Notes: a model not told the origin generated them from the letters alone. 43,767 nt of DNA from Clostridia bacterium (GCA_026417615.1 JAOACY010000078.1:1-43767), one strand, 5' to 3'. Shown: positions 8,273 to 17,049, numbered from the stretch's first letter. Translations and numbers: made by a program.

Positions 8273-10456
8273 ATGCCCTATGGCTATGGTCGCCTGGTTG
8301 AACGTATAAAAAAGTACAATCCCGGCTGTGATTTTAAATTGATTGAAAAAGCTTATAATATGTCCAAGTCAGCCCATGACGGTCAGCAAAGGGAATCGGG
8401 TGACCCCTATATTACCCATCCCATAGAAGTTGCGTACATATTGGCGGATCTTGAACTGGACTGTACTTCCATTGTTGCGGCTATTCTGCATGACACAGTT
8501 GAGGACACCACATGCACCAGCGAGGAATTGAGGGAGACCTTCGGAGAAGAGGTTGCGGTTTTAGTGGATGGTGTGACGAAGCTTGGAAAAATCCCATACA
8601 CCACGAAAGAGGAACAGCAGGCTGAGAACCTGAGGAAGATGTTCCTTGCCATGGCAAAGGATATTCGTGTTATACTAATCAAGCTTGCGGACAGGCTCCA
8701 CAATATGCGCACACTCAAATATATGCCCGCTGACAAGCAGCTTGAAAAGGCAAAAGAGACTCTTGAAATATATGCGCCCCTGGCTCATCGCCTTGGTATC
8801 TCAAAGATAAAATGGGAGCTGGAGGATATATGCCTAAGGTATATTGACCCCAAGGGTTATTATGATCTCGTGGATAAAATAGCAAAAAAAAGAAAAGAAA
8901 GAGAAGCATATATAACCCAGATTATTGAGACGCTGAAGGTAAAAACCCAGGAGCTTGGTATAGAGGAGCCCAGCATAGACGGAAGACCCAAGCATTTCTA
9001 CAGCATATATAAGAAGATGATGGAACAAAACAAGACTCTCGAGCAGATTTATGACCTGTTTGCTGTGAGGATTATTGTTAATTCCGTCAAAGACTGTTAC
9101 GCAGTTTTAGGGCTCGTTCACGAGCTGTTCAAGCCCATGCCCGGAAGGATCAAGGATTATATAGCAATGCCAAAGCCAAATATGTATCAGTCTCTTCACA
9201 CTACTTTAATAGGTCATGAAGGCATACCCTTTGAGGTGCAGATAAGAACATGGGATATGCATAGAACTGCCGAGTATGGTATTGCCGCCCACTGGAAATA
9301 CAAGGAGGGACAGACCGGCAGCAGCGAGATGGACAATAAGCTGGCCTGGCTAAGGCAGCTCCTTGAGTGGCAGAAAGAAATGAGGGATGCCAAGGAGTTT
9401 ATGGAAACCCTGAAGATAGATTTGTTTACGGATGAGGTTTTCGTGTTTACTCCGAAGGGAGATGTTATCAGTCTTCCTGCAGGATCAACTCCGATTGACT
9501 TTGCATATGCCATTCACAGCGCCATAGGCAACAAAATGATGGGAGCCAAGGTCAACGGAAGAATCGTTCCTTTGGAATATGCATTAAAGAACGGGGATAT
9601 AGTTGAGGTGCTTACCTCTGCAAGTGTTCACGGGCCAAGCAGGGATTGGCTCAAAATAGCAAAGAGCTCACAGGCAAGGAATAAGATAAACCAGTGGTTC
9701 AAGAAAGAAAAAAGAGATGAGAATATCCTAAGAGGGAAGGAACTCATAGAAAAAGAGCTGAAAAAGCAGGGCATTTCGGCAAACCACATATTCAAGCCTG
9801 AATGGGTTGACCCTATGCTGCGCAAGTTCAACTTTAATTCCCTGGATGATATGTATGCAGGTATTGGCTATGGGGCTATAACCGCCAACAAGATAATTTC
9901 GCGACTTAAGGAAGAATATAGAAAGACTGTAAAGCCGGAGGATGCGGACGAGCATATACTTGAAACCGTCACACAGCAGAGGCCTGAAAGGAAAAAGAAA
10001 TCGGTGCCGGAAAGCGGTATTGTGGTCAAAGGTATTGATAATTGTCTTGTAAGGCTTTCCAGATGCTGCAACCCTGTACCGGGAGATGAGATAATAGGTT
10101 ATATTACCAGGGGCAGAGGGGTGTCGGTGCACCGTGCGGACTGCACCAATGTATCCGGCAACCTGGCCGGTGAAAACAGGTTGATTGAGGTCAGCTGGTA
10201 CTCGGCAGGAAATGTTGCGTATAAAGCAGATGTGACAATTCTGGCAAATGACAGAAATGCATTGCTGATGGATATAACCAATGTGATAGCCGAGAGCAAA
10301 ATACCCTTAAAAGCCATAAATGCGAGAACTACCAAGGATCAGATTGTAATAATGAACATAACTCTTGAGATTACTAACACTGAACAGCTTGAAAAGCTTA
10401 TGAAAAAGCTGAAGAAGGTGGATAGCGTATTTGAAGTAACCAGGAGCAAGCAGTAG
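8273..10456 (+). CDS. relA: Bifunctional (p)ppGpp synthetase/hydrolase (Rel/SpoT family)
   Basis: A 727-residue RelA/SpoT homolog that makes and degrades the stringent-response alarmones (p)ppGpp. The HD hydrolase domain is complete, with H73-D74 and E77-D78 in ILHDTVEDT. The synthetase domain (about 235-350) has GRIKDYIAMPK, whose RxKD motif is typical of bifunctional Rel rather than synthetase-only RelA (ExDD). A TGS domain (about 385-450, DLFTDEVFVFTPKG), a conserved-cysteine segment (RLSRCCNPVPGD) and a C-terminal ACT domain follow. GGAGGAG precedes ATG 8273. In Bacillus-like genomes rel is followed by dtd, as it is here. Confidence 0.96.
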   Translation: MPYGYGRLVERIKKYNPGCDFKLIEKAYNMSKSAHDGQQRESGDPYITHPIEVAYILADLELDCTSIVAAILHDTVEDTTCTSEELRETFGEEVAVLVDGVTKLGKIPYTTKEEQQAENLRKMFLAMAKDIRVILIKLADRLHNMRTLKYMPADKQLEKAKETLEIYAPLAHRLGISKIKWELEDICLRYIDPKGYYDLVDKIAKKRKEREAYITQIIETLKVKTQELGIEEPSIDGRPKHFYSIYKKMMEQNKTLEQIYDLFAVRIIVNSVKDCYAVLGLVHELFKPMPGRIKDYIAMPKPNMYQSLHTTLIGHEGIPFEVQIRTWDMHRTAEYGIAAHWKYKEGQTGSSEMDNKLAWLRQLLEWQKEMRDAKEFMETLKIDLFTDEVFVFTPKGDVISLPAGSTPIDFAYAIHSAIGNKMMGAKVNGRIVPLEYALKNGDIVEVLTSASVHGPSRDWLKIAKSSQARNKINQWFKKEKRDENILRGKELIEKELKKQGISANHIFKPEWVDPMLRKFNFNSLDDMYAGIGYGAITANKIISRLKEEYRKTVKPEDADEHILETVTQQRPERKKKSVPESGIVVKGIDNCLVRLSRCCNPVPGDEIIGYITRGRGVSVHRADCTNVSGNLAGENRLIEVSWYSAGNVAYKADVTILANDRNALLMDITNVIAESKIPLKAINARTTKDQIVIMNITLEITNTEQLEKLMKKLKKVDSVFEVTRSKQ

Positions 10457-10519
10457 AATCAATTTATAAAGTGATAAAAATTTAACAGGGGAACATTGAT
10501 AACTGGAGGATGAAGCGCA

Positions 10520-10969
10520 GTGAGGGCAGTTGTACAAAGGGTGTCCAGGGCGAAGGTCACAGCGGAGGGCGTTGCAACGGGTGAAATCGGCAGAGGGATT
10601 GCTGTTTTGCTCGGAGTAGGTCATGAGGATACTGAAAAGGACATAATGTACCTGGCGGACAAGATAGTTAATTTAAGAATATTTGAAGATGAAAACGGCA
10701 AAATGAATATATCCCTGCTTGATATAAAGGGTGAGCTTCTCATTGTTTCACAATTCACACTTTACGGGGATTGCAGAAAGGGAAAGAGACCAAGCTACGA
10801 TATGGCGGCAAGGCCGGAAATTGCAGAAAAAATTTACAACAGATTTGTCGAGCAATGCAAAGGTTACGGCATTAAGGTTGAAACAGGCAAATTCCAGGCA
10901 ATGATGAGCGTTGAAATCTGCAATGAGGGTCCTGTTACGCTGCTGCTTGACAGCAGGAAAGAATTTTGA
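10520..10969 (+). CDS. dtd: D-aminoacyl-tRNA deacylase
   Basis: A 149-residue protein of the DTD family, which hydrolyses D-aminoacyl-tRNAs (D-Tyr and others) and also Gly-tRNA(Ala), protecting translation from D-amino acids. The two active-site signatures are present: SQFTLYGD (near residues 77-84) and the cis-Pro motif [11 protein letters not shown] near the C-terminus. It starts at GTG 10520, preceded by GGAGG at 10506-10510. The [14 protein letters not shown]-terminus is characteristic. It lies downstream of rel and upstream of the hydrolase gene at 10989, with short gaps that suggest one transcript. Confidence 0.95.
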   Translation: MRAVVQRVSRAKVTAEGVATGEIGRGIAVLLGVGHEDTEKDIMYLADKIVNLRIFEDENGKMNISLLDIKGELLIVSQFTLYGDCRKGKRPSYDMAARPEIAEKIYNRFVEQCKGYGIKVETGKFQAMMSVEICNEGPVTLLLDSRKEF

Positions 10970-10988
10970 TTAAGGAGATAAAGGAAAA

Positions 10989-11603
10989 ATGGTGATTAAG
11001 TGTATTCCTACCGGTATGTTTGGCTCCAACAGCTATATTGTCGGAGATAATAAAGAAGCTGTTGTGATTGACGCGGGAGTAAGCGCCGAAGAAATAATAA
11101 AGGCGGCTGAAGCTGAAGGCTTGAAGCTTAAATATGTGCTGCTTACGCATGGACATATTGACCACATCGCCTCCATAGACAGGCTAAGGAGTGCTTCAGG
11201 TATTCAGGCGCTAATTCACGAGCAGGATGCGGATGCTGTAACAAATCCCGTTTTAAACGGTTCCGCGCTTTTTGGGACAGCAAAAACCTTCAATCCTGCC
11301 GACAGGCTTTTAAAAGGAGGAGAGCTTGTTGAAGCAGGCGGAATCGGCTTTGAAATAATACATACGCCGGGTCACAGCCCGGGATGCATTTGCATAAAAG
11401 CCGGGAATAATATTTTTACAGGGGATACATTGTTCAAGCTGTCCATAGGAAGAACAGACTTAGGCAAAGGGAATTATGAGGATATTATAGCTTCAATAAC
11501 GCAAAAGCTTAGTGCATTAGATGACAGTACCGTTGTCTACCCTGGCCATGGGTCATCAACAACAATAGGCTATGAAAAGAAAAACAATCCGTTCATCAGA
11601 TAG
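10989..11603 (+). CDS. Metallo-beta-lactamase-fold hydrolase (glyoxalase II-like)
   Basis: A 204-residue metal-dependent hydrolase. The zinc motif THGHIDH gives His54, His56, Asp58 and His59; further ligands lie in HTPGHSPG (near 118-125), FTGDTLF and YPGHG. The short single-domain form, without the C-terminal helical domain of true glyoxalase II, matches the YqgX/YcbL-type proteins often found after dtd in Firmicutes. Hydroxyacylglutathione hydrolase activity is often annotated for such proteins but is not supported here, because clostridia rarely make glutathione; a different thioester or lactoyl substrate is possible. It starts at ATG 10989, after AAGGAGATAAAGG. Confidence 0.88.
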   Translation: MVIKCIPTGMFGSNSYIVGDNKEAVVIDAGVSAEEIIKAAEAEGLKLKYVLLTHGHIDHIASIDRLRSASGIQALIHEQDADAVTNPVLNGSALFGTAKTFNPADRLLKGGELVEAGGIGFEIIHTPGHSPGCICIKAGNNIFTGDTLFKLSIGRTDLGKGNYEDIIASITQKLSALDDSTVVYPGHGSSTTIGYEKKNNPFIR

Positions 11604-11672
11604 AAAGCGGGAGTGAAGATATAGAAAGAAGTATGATAAAGTGTTTTTAATGGTTTTAGGGGAATATACTTG

Positions 11673-11701
11673 TTGACAATATTATATGCCATATTTAAAA
11701 T
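11673..11701 (+). promoter_or_regulatory. Promoter of the hisS-aspS T-box operon
   Basis: TTGACA at 11673-11678 and TAAAAT at 11696-11701 are separated by 17 bases. Transcription would start near 11708, about 75 bases before the T-box Stem I. Confidence 0.75.
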
Positions 11702-11716
11702 ATATATATCAAGAGA

Positions 11717-11767
11717 GGACATTCCTTAACGTAATAGGAATACAGTTTACCGGCAAAAGGTGTGTCC
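11717..11767 (+). other. Extra structured domain at the 5' end of the hisS leader
   Basis: GGACA (11717-11721) can pair with TGTCC (11763-11767). Inside lies a hairpin ATTCCT/AGGAAT (11721-11726 with 11736-11741) and a short ACC/GGT pairing. The outer and inner helices share base 11721, so only one can use it. This lies upstream of the region I assign to Stem I of the T-box. The fold was drawn by eye. Confidence 0.4.
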
Positions 11768-11784
11768 CCATACATTATTAACGA

Positions 11785-12028
11785 CTATGAAGGGGAAAAG
11801 TAGTCAATACTGCCTGACAGGGAAAAAGCATTGCGACTGAGAGTGCTTTAAGGATAAAGACTGACGAAGGAACACCCCGGAGTTGACTGGCTGAAAGCGC
11901 AAATTGTTTTTGCTGCAATTAGGCAGGTCCGTTTATCCGACGTTAAAGGAGCCAAGGTGGGTTAGTGCCTATTAGGGTGGTACCGCGGGAATTAAGCTCT
12001 CGTCCCTTGCCAGGGATGGGGGCTTTTT
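11785..12028 (+). promoter_or_regulatory. T-box leader of hisS-aspS, probable His (CAC) specifier
   Basis: The T-box sequence AGGGTGGTACCGCG (11974-11987) is exact. A terminator follows, with a 12-bp stem of GCTCTCGTCCCT (11996-12007) and AGGGATGGGGGC (12012-12023), then TTTTT (12024-12028). Stem I appears to begin near 11785: GGGG at 11792-11795 can form the basal helix with CCCC at 11875-11878, with AAAAGTAG on the 5' side of the specifier loop. Just before the 3' basal strand is CAC (11873-11875), a histidine codon. T-boxes sense uncharged tRNA: when His-tRNA is uncharged, the antiterminator forms and hisS-aspS are transcribed. Specifier placement is by eye. Confidence 0.93.
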
Positions 12029-12053
12029 AATTTATTCGACAGGAGGTTTTGAT

Positions 12054-13376
12054 TTGAGCAAAAATAAAATATCACCTTCAATATTGCCGGGCTTTATGGA
12101 GCTTTTGCCGGCTGAGCAGCTGCTTTTCAACAAAATGCTTGACACCATTAGAAATACATACGAAAAGTTTGGTTTCATACCGCTTGATACACCGGTTATT
12201 GAAAAATCGGAGATTCTGCTGGCCAAGAGCGGGGGAGAGACAGAGAAGCAGATTTACCGATTTACCAAGGGCGATAATGATTTGTCCCTGAGATTTGACC
12301 TTACGGTGCCGCTCGCCCGTTATGTGGCCCAGCACCAAAACGATTTGACCTTCCCTTTCAGAAGATATCACATAGGTAAGGTTTACAGGGGTGAAAAACC
12401 CCAGAAGGGAAGATTCAGAGAATTCTACCAGTGCGACATTGATATAATCGGAAGCGAAAGCCTGAGCATAATCAACGATGCTGAAATATTAAGCGTGATA
12501 TATTCTACATTTAAAGCTCTCGGCTTTGATGATTTTACAATAAGAATCAACAACAGGAAGGTTTTGAACGGTTTCTTCGAGTGGCTTGAAATAAGCAGTA
12601 AGACCGATGTGTTAAGAATTGTTGACAAGCTGGAAAAGGCAGGGCTTGAGGCTGTTGTAAAAGAACTTTCGGAAATGGGGCTGTGTAAGGATACTATTGA
12701 CAGGCTGATAGCTTTTATTAGCATAAAAGGCAGCTCGGATGAAGTAATTCAAAGCTTAAGACAAATGAACACAGGAAGCGAGCTTTTTAATACAGGCTTG
12801 GACGAGCTTGAAGGGGTTTGCGCATTTATAGGCAACTTCGGAATACCTCAAGCAAATTTTGAAATTGATCTTACTATTGCAAGAGGTTTAGATTACTACA
12901 CAGGGACAATTTATGAGACTGTATTGAACAAGTATCCCGGCATAGGCAGCGTATGCTCGGGGGGCAGGTATGATAACCTGGCTGAGAATTATACGGACAG
13001 AAAGCTTCCCGGAGTTGGAATATCCATTGGGCTTACCAGGCTGTTCTATCAACTGAGGGAAGCAAACATAATACATGCCGGAAAGCAGTCAACTCCAACA
13101 AAAATTCTTATAATTCCAATGCAGGAGACTATGAATTATGCACTGGATATTGCAACAAAAATAAGGAATGAAGGAATTTCCGCAGAAGTATTCCTCAATG
13201 AGGGCAAGCTTGGAAAGAAATTCTCATATGCAGACAAGCTGGGAATACCTTATGTGGTGGCAATTGGAGAGGATGAAGCAAAAAGCGGGCTTTTCAGGCT
13301 GAAGGATATGCATAGCGGTGAGCAGGAAGCAATGGGGCTTTCAGATATAATTAAAACATTAAAAAAACTCACATGA
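12054..13376 (+). CDS. hisS: Histidyl-tRNA synthetase
   Basis: A 440-residue class II aminoacyl-tRNA synthetase that charges tRNA(His). Motif 2 is visible in the FRRYHIGKVYRGEKPQKGRFREFYQCDIDIIG region (about residues 100-130), the His-specific signature ARGLDYYTGTIYE near residues 282-294, and motif 3-type GGRYDNL shortly after. The C-terminal anticodon-binding domain spans about 340-435. It starts at TTG 12054, with AGGAGG at 12041-12046. It lies directly behind the T-box leader and 24 bases before aspS, so uncharged tRNA should control both synthetases. Confidence 0.96.
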   Translation: MSKNKISPSILPGFMELLPAEQLLFNKMLDTIRNTYEKFGFIPLDTPVIEKSEILLAKSGGETEKQIYRFTKGDNDLSLRFDLTVPLARYVAQHQNDLTFPFRRYHIGKVYRGEKPQKGRFREFYQCDIDIIGSESLSIINDAEILSVIYSTFKALGFDDFTIRINNRKVLNGFFEWLEISSKTDVLRIVDKLEKAGLEAVVKELSEMGLCKDTIDRLIAFISIKGSSDEVIQSLRQMNTGSELFNTGLDELEGVCAFIGNFGIPQANFEIDLTIARGLDYYTGTIYETVLNKYPGIGSVCSGGRYDNLAENYTDRKLPGVGISIGLTRLFYQLREANIIHAGKQSTPTKILIIPMQETMNYALDIATKIRNEGISAEVFLNEGKLGKKFSYADKLGIPYVVAIGEDEAKSGLFRLKDMHSGEQEAMGLSDIIKTLKKLT

Positions 13377-13400
13377 AATAATTTTAAGGAGGATAACAGG

Positions 13401-15182
13401 ATGGGAGAATCGATTTACGGCTTAAAAAGAACACACAGATGCGCAGAGATAGGAACGGCAAATATCGGGGAAACAGTTACCGTCATGGGGTGGGCGCATA
13501 AAAGCAGAGACCTTGGAGGGGTAATTTTTATTGACTTGAGAGACAGAAGCGGAATACTCCAGGTGGTGGTAAGCATTCAAAAAGGGCAGGAGCTCTTTGC
13601 AAAAGCAAACAAGGTAAGAAGCGAATATGTTCTGGCCATTGTCGGCGAAGTAGTAAAACGTTCACCTGAAACGGTAAACCCTAAGCTGGCAACAGGGGAA
13701 ATAGAGGTTATTGCAAGCGAATTGAGGATATTAAGCGAGTCTGAGACACCACCGCTGCAGATTGAAGAGGATTCAGATGTTAATGAAGCTACAAGGCTTA
13801 AATACAGGTACATTGATTTAAGAAGGCCTGATATGCAGAAAAATCTGATGTTAAGGCACAGGGTGGCAAAAATTGCAAGGGATTATTATGATTCAAACGG
13901 CTTTTTGGAGATAGAAACCCCCATGCTTATAAAAAGCTCTCCGGAAGGTGCCAGGGACTATCTTGTACCCAGCAGGGTCCATCCCGGAAAATTCTTTGCC
14001 CTGCCCCAATCACCCCAGCTTTTCAAGCAGCTGCTGATGGTAGCCGGCTACGACAGGTATTTTCAGATAGTAAAGTGCTTCAGGGATGAGGATTTAAGAG
14101 CTGACAGACAGCCTGAGTTTACTCAGATTGATATAGAGATGTCTTTTGTCAATGTTGAAGATGTGCTGACTGTAAACGAAGGATTTATAAAGAAGGCCTT
14201 CAAAGAAGCAATGGGCATTGAGCTTGAGACTCCATTCATAAGAATGCCTTATCAGGAGGCAATGGACAGGTTTGGCTCAGATAAGCCGGATATAAGATTC
14301 GGCCTTGAGCTGGTGAATGTTTCCGACCTTGTAGAAAACAGCGGCTTCAAGGTGTTTGCCGATGCTGTGAAAAATGGCGGAAGTGTCCGGGCAATAAATG
14401 CAAAGGGGTGCGGAGCAAAATTTTCAAGGCGTGAGATTGACAGCCTGGTTGAGTATGTAAAAGCATACAAAGCCAAGGGCATGGCATGGATTGTCGTTGA
14501 GGAAAATGAGCTTAAGTCAGCCATTACCAAATTCTTCGGCGAAGATGAGGTAAAAGCTATTCTGGAAAGAGTGCAGGCTGTGCCTGGTGACCTGATATGC
14601 TTTATCGCAGACAGGAACGAAGTGGTTTATGATGCGCTGGGACAGTTGAGGCTTGAGCTTGCCAGAAGACTGAACCTGCTTGATAAAAATGATTTTAAAT
14701 TCCTCTGGGTTACAGAATTCCCTCTTTATGAGTATGACGATGAGGAAAAGCGTTGGGTAGCCAAGCACCACCCCTTTACATCTCCGATGGATGAGGATAT
14801 ACACCTTATGGATACAGACCCCGGAAAGGTTCGCGCAAAGGCTTATGATATAGTGTTAAACGGTGTGGAAATAGGCGGAGGCAGCGTAAGAATACACAGT
14901 CAGGAGCTTCAGTCCAAGATGTTTGACCTGCTGGGGCTTTCCAAAGAACAGGCATGGCAGAAATTCGGATACCTGCTTGAAGCCTTCAGGTACGGAGTTC
15001 CTCCTCACGGAGGCATGGCTTACGGTCTTGACAGGCTCATTATGCTTATGGCCGGAAGAAGCAGCATCAGGGATGTTATTGCCTTCCCGAAGGTGCAGAA
15101 TGCATCATGCCTGATGACCAATGCGCCTGATGTGGTTGAACCCAAGCAGCTTAAGGAGCTGCATATCAAGACAGAGGGGTAA
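13401..15182 (+). CDS. aspS: Aspartyl-tRNA synthetase
   Basis: A 593-residue class IIb synthetase of bacterial type. The N-terminal OB-fold anticodon domain (about 1-105) begins with KRTHRCAEIG and contains GWAHKSRDLGGVIFIDLRDR. The catalytic domain has FLEIETPMLIKSSPEGARDYLVPSR, FRDEDLRADRQPEFTQIDIEMSF (motif 2) and GMAYGLDRLIMLMAG (motif 3). The bacterial GAD insertion lies at about 290-420. The His-Asp synthetase pair is conserved in Firmicutes; whether the enzyme is Asp-specific or also charges tRNA(Asn) cannot be read here, and the window has no gatCAB or asnS. It starts at ATG 13401 after AAGGAGG. A strong terminator follows. Confidence 0.96.
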   Translation: MGESIYGLKRTHRCAEIGTANIGETVTVMGWAHKSRDLGGVIFIDLRDRSGILQVVVSIQKGQELFAKANKVRSEYVLAIVGEVVKRSPETVNPKLATGEIEVIASELRILSESETPPLQIEEDSDVNEATRLKYRYIDLRRPDMQKNLMLRHRVAKIARDYYDSNGFLEIETPMLIKSSPEGARDYLVPSRVHPGKFFALPQSPQLFKQLLMVAGYDRYFQIVKCFRDEDLRADRQPEFTQIDIEMSFVNVEDVLTVNEGFIKKAFKEAMGIELETPFIRMPYQEAMDRFGSDKPDIRFGLELVNVSDLVENSGFKVFADAVKNGGSVRAINAKGCGAKFSRREIDSLVEYVKAYKAKGMAWIVVEENELKSAITKFFGEDEVKAILERVQAVPGDLICFIADRNEVVYDALGQLRLELARRLNLLDKNDFKFLWVTEFPLYEYDDEEKRWVAKHHPFTSPMDEDIHLMDTDPGKVRAKAYDIVLNGVEIGGGSVRIHSQELQSKMFDLLGLSKEQAWQKFGYLLEAFRYGVPPHGGMAYGLDRLIMLMAGRSSIRDVIAFPKVQNASCLMTNAPDVVEPKQLKELHIKTEG

Positions 15183-15194
15183 AATTAATAATGT

Positions 15195-15226
15195 AAAAAG
15201 CCTGTATGAAAGCATACAGGCTTTTT
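15195..15226. terminator. Bidirectional terminator between aspS and the convergent zinc-ribbon gene
   Basis: AAAAAGCCTGTATG (15195-15208) and CATACAGGCTTTTT (15213-15226) form a perfect 14-bp stem with an AAAG loop. The flanking A and T runs let it work in both directions, ending aspS on the + strand and the convergent gene at 15242-15451 on the minus strand. Confidence 0.92.
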
Positions 15227-15241
15227 ATGTAAAGTTTTAGC

Positions 15242-15451
15242 TTAAAATTGATATAATGCGTCGAAGCTGAAGGTATTCAGCAGAGGATCATTGTCGGAGC
15301 CTTTGCTGAATTTTGACCCTGACAGCACATTGGTATGTCCGCAGCATTCGCACTGGAAGCTTAGGCCGTCCAACTTGGAAATCTCAAAATCAGGCAAATT
15401 CAAAATAACCGATTTGCAGTGATAGCAGTGCAGAGATTTAAACTTGTACAT
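15242..15451 (-). CDS. Small zinc-ribbon protein
   Basis: A 69-residue protein with two CxxC knuckles: Cys9-x-x-Cys12 (CYHC) and Cys34-x-x-Cys37 (CECC, followed by GHT). That spacing is typical of a zinc ribbon, and the extra Cys36 is unusual. The N-terminus is basic (MYKFKSL) and the C-terminus is polar with no membrane segment. The start is ATG at 15449-15451 because AAGGAGG lies just upstream on the minus strand; a longer in-frame start at 15481 lacks this. The function is unknown; small zinc ribbons often bind nucleic acid or act as adaptors. It converges on aspS and diverges from spoIIP. Confidence 0.75.
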   Translation of the reverse strand: MYKFKSLHCYHCKSVILNLPDFEISKLDGLSFQCECCGHTNVLSGSKFSKGSDNDPLLNTFSFDALYQF

Positions 15452-15692
15452 AATAAACCTCCTTTTCATACTAAAAATCAAAATTACACCAACCCTACAA
15501 ATTTATTCCAGAATTGTTAAACTTAGAACAAGCCTGAAGTTAATTTTGTGTAAACTTATTGTTTATATACCCTTTGTATGTCCATTTAAACAGTAAAATT
15601 TTGAAAATTTACAGAAAACTTATGTAACTTAAGATTGCGTTCAAAAATCGACATTTATAATATAATTGTACAGCAAAAGTCAAATTAAGTAA
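15452..15692. other. Divergent intergenic region, zinc-ribbon gene / spoIIP
   Basis: This AT-rich non-coding stretch lies between divergent genes. A double TATAAT (15656-15661 and 15661-15666) is the best -10 candidate for spoIIP. The upstream -35 candidates (TTGCGT 15635-15640 and others) are weak or badly spaced. I found no convincing sigma-E motif for spoIIP and no good promoter for the minus-strand gene. Confidence 0.4.
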
Positions 15693-15724
15693 ATAGAATA
15701 TTTCTATGCCTTGTAGAATATCTA
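15693..15724. promoter_or_regulatory. Two tandem palindromes upstream of spoIIP (candidate operators)
   Basis: ATAGAATATTTCTAT (15693-15707) is a palindrome with 6-bp arms around TAT. TAGAATATCTA (15714-15724) is a palindrome with 4-bp arms around ATA. Both share TAGAATAT, whose copies start exactly 20 bases apart (15694 and 15714), about two helical turns. They lie just downstream of the double TATAAT, where a bound repressor could block transcription. Confidence 0.45.
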
Positions 15725-15766
15725 TTAAAAAGGGCTTATTCAATCAAAGTAATTTACGGGGGAAAA

Positions 15767-17029
15767 ATGCTTAAGAGGAATAAACATAAGGATAAAAGGG
15801 ATTACATTTTTACGGTACAAAAGACAGTGCTCTTTCTGTTTCTTGCCGTGATCGCAATCAAGCTGGGTATGCTTGGGGGAGAGTGGCTTGTGAATGCGGA
15901 TATGGATTTTATCAGTAAAATAGATGTTATTAATTTTAAGACAACCCTGAATAATTCCTTTCCGATTATTGATACGGTTTATAACAGCGGCAATGTCAGC
16001 GTTTCCCTTGCCGGTGAAGTAAAAGGCTTAATAAATAAATTATTCGGATTTGACTTGAGTTCTCCGTTAACTATCTTAAGCTCCAATTCAGCAATATTCT
16101 ATAGCTACTATATGAAGGATTACCAGCATAAGCTTGCCAGGCTGGAATATCCATTGGATTATGGTGTTGAGGATATTTCCCCTCCCGAAGGAACTAATAA
16201 AGAAGAAAATGAGCTGCCCCAAAAAGAGCCCATAAGCGCAATAACCTTCGAAGAAGAACCGGATGAGATAGAATTTAGCGAGGAACGCATAATACGGGGA
16301 GACAGCGGCAAGATAGCTTTATATAACGAGACGAAGCATAAAATTGATATAGATGGGTTGTTGAAGGAGCCTCTAAATTTGAAATTTGATAAAAAAGGCC
16401 CCAAGGTTCTTATTGTACATACGCATACAACAGAAGGCTACCTGAAAAATATTAAGGAAATAGGCACAAGCGGTATACAGAATTGGAGCCTTAATCCGCA
16501 GCAAAGTGTTGTAAGGGTGGGAGAGCAATTGAAACAGCATCTTACAAAAAGCTATGGCATTGAGGTAATACATAACGGCACCATTCATGACTATCCGGAT
16601 TACAATGCCTCCTACAGCAAGTCGCTTAATACTGTTAACAAGATACTCAAAAGCTATCCTTCCATAAAAGTTGTGCTGGATATTCACCGCGACGGACTTA
16701 AGGATAAAAAGCTCAGAGTAGTAGAAAGGATAAATGGAACAAACGCGGCTCAGGTCATGTTTGTTGTGGGCTCGGATCAGAGAATAGGACTAAGCCATCC
16801 AAACTGGAAGGAAAACCTAAAGCTTGCTCTTAAGCTGCAAAAGAGGCTTAATGAAATAAGCCCGGGACTGGCAAGACCCGTGAATTTAAGCAATAACAGA
16901 TATAATCAGCATGTAGCAATCGGCGCTTTGATTATAGAAATCGGAGGAGATGGGAATACTCTCGAAGAGAGTTTGGAAAGCACGAAATACATAGCCAAAG
17001 CTATAAACGACGTTATAAACGGCAAATAA
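15767..17029 (+). CDS. spoIIP: Stage II sporulation protein P
   Basis: A 420-residue SpoIIP-family enzyme, similar in length to the B. subtilis protein (about 400). It has a short cytoplasmic basic N-terminus, one membrane segment (about residues 20-38), a variable Glu/Pro-rich linker (about 140-170), and the C-terminal amidase/endopeptidase domain from about residue 205, with the metal-binding VHTHTTEGY and VLDIHRDG, ending in IGALIIEIGGDGNT. SpoIIP works with SpoIID and SpoIIM to remove septal peptidoglycan during engulfment of the forespore. ATG 15767 follows GGGGGAAA. In Bacillus it sits between gpr and lepA; here gpr is missing but lepA lies just downstream. Confidence 0.93.
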   Translation: MLKRNKHKDKRDYIFTVQKTVLFLFLAVIAIKLGMLGGEWLVNADMDFISKIDVINFKTTLNNSFPIIDTVYNSGNVSVSLAGEVKGLINKLFGFDLSSPLTILSSNSAIFYSYYMKDYQHKLARLEYPLDYGVEDISPPEGTNKEENELPQKEPISAITFEEEPDEIEFSEERIIRGDSGKIALYNETKHKIDIDGLLKEPLNLKFDKKGPKVLIVHTHTTEGYLKNIKEIGTSGIQNWSLNPQQSVVRVGEQLKQHLTKSYGIEVIHNGTIHDYPDYNASYSKSLNTVNKILKSYPSIKVVLDIHRDGLKDKKLRVVERINGTNAAQVMFVVGSDQRIGLSHPNWKENLKLALKLQKRLNEISPGLARPVNLSNNRYNQHVAIGALIIEIGGDGNTLEESLESTKYIAKAINDVINGK

Positions 17030-17049
17030 AGAAGAAGGTTGGAGCTTTG

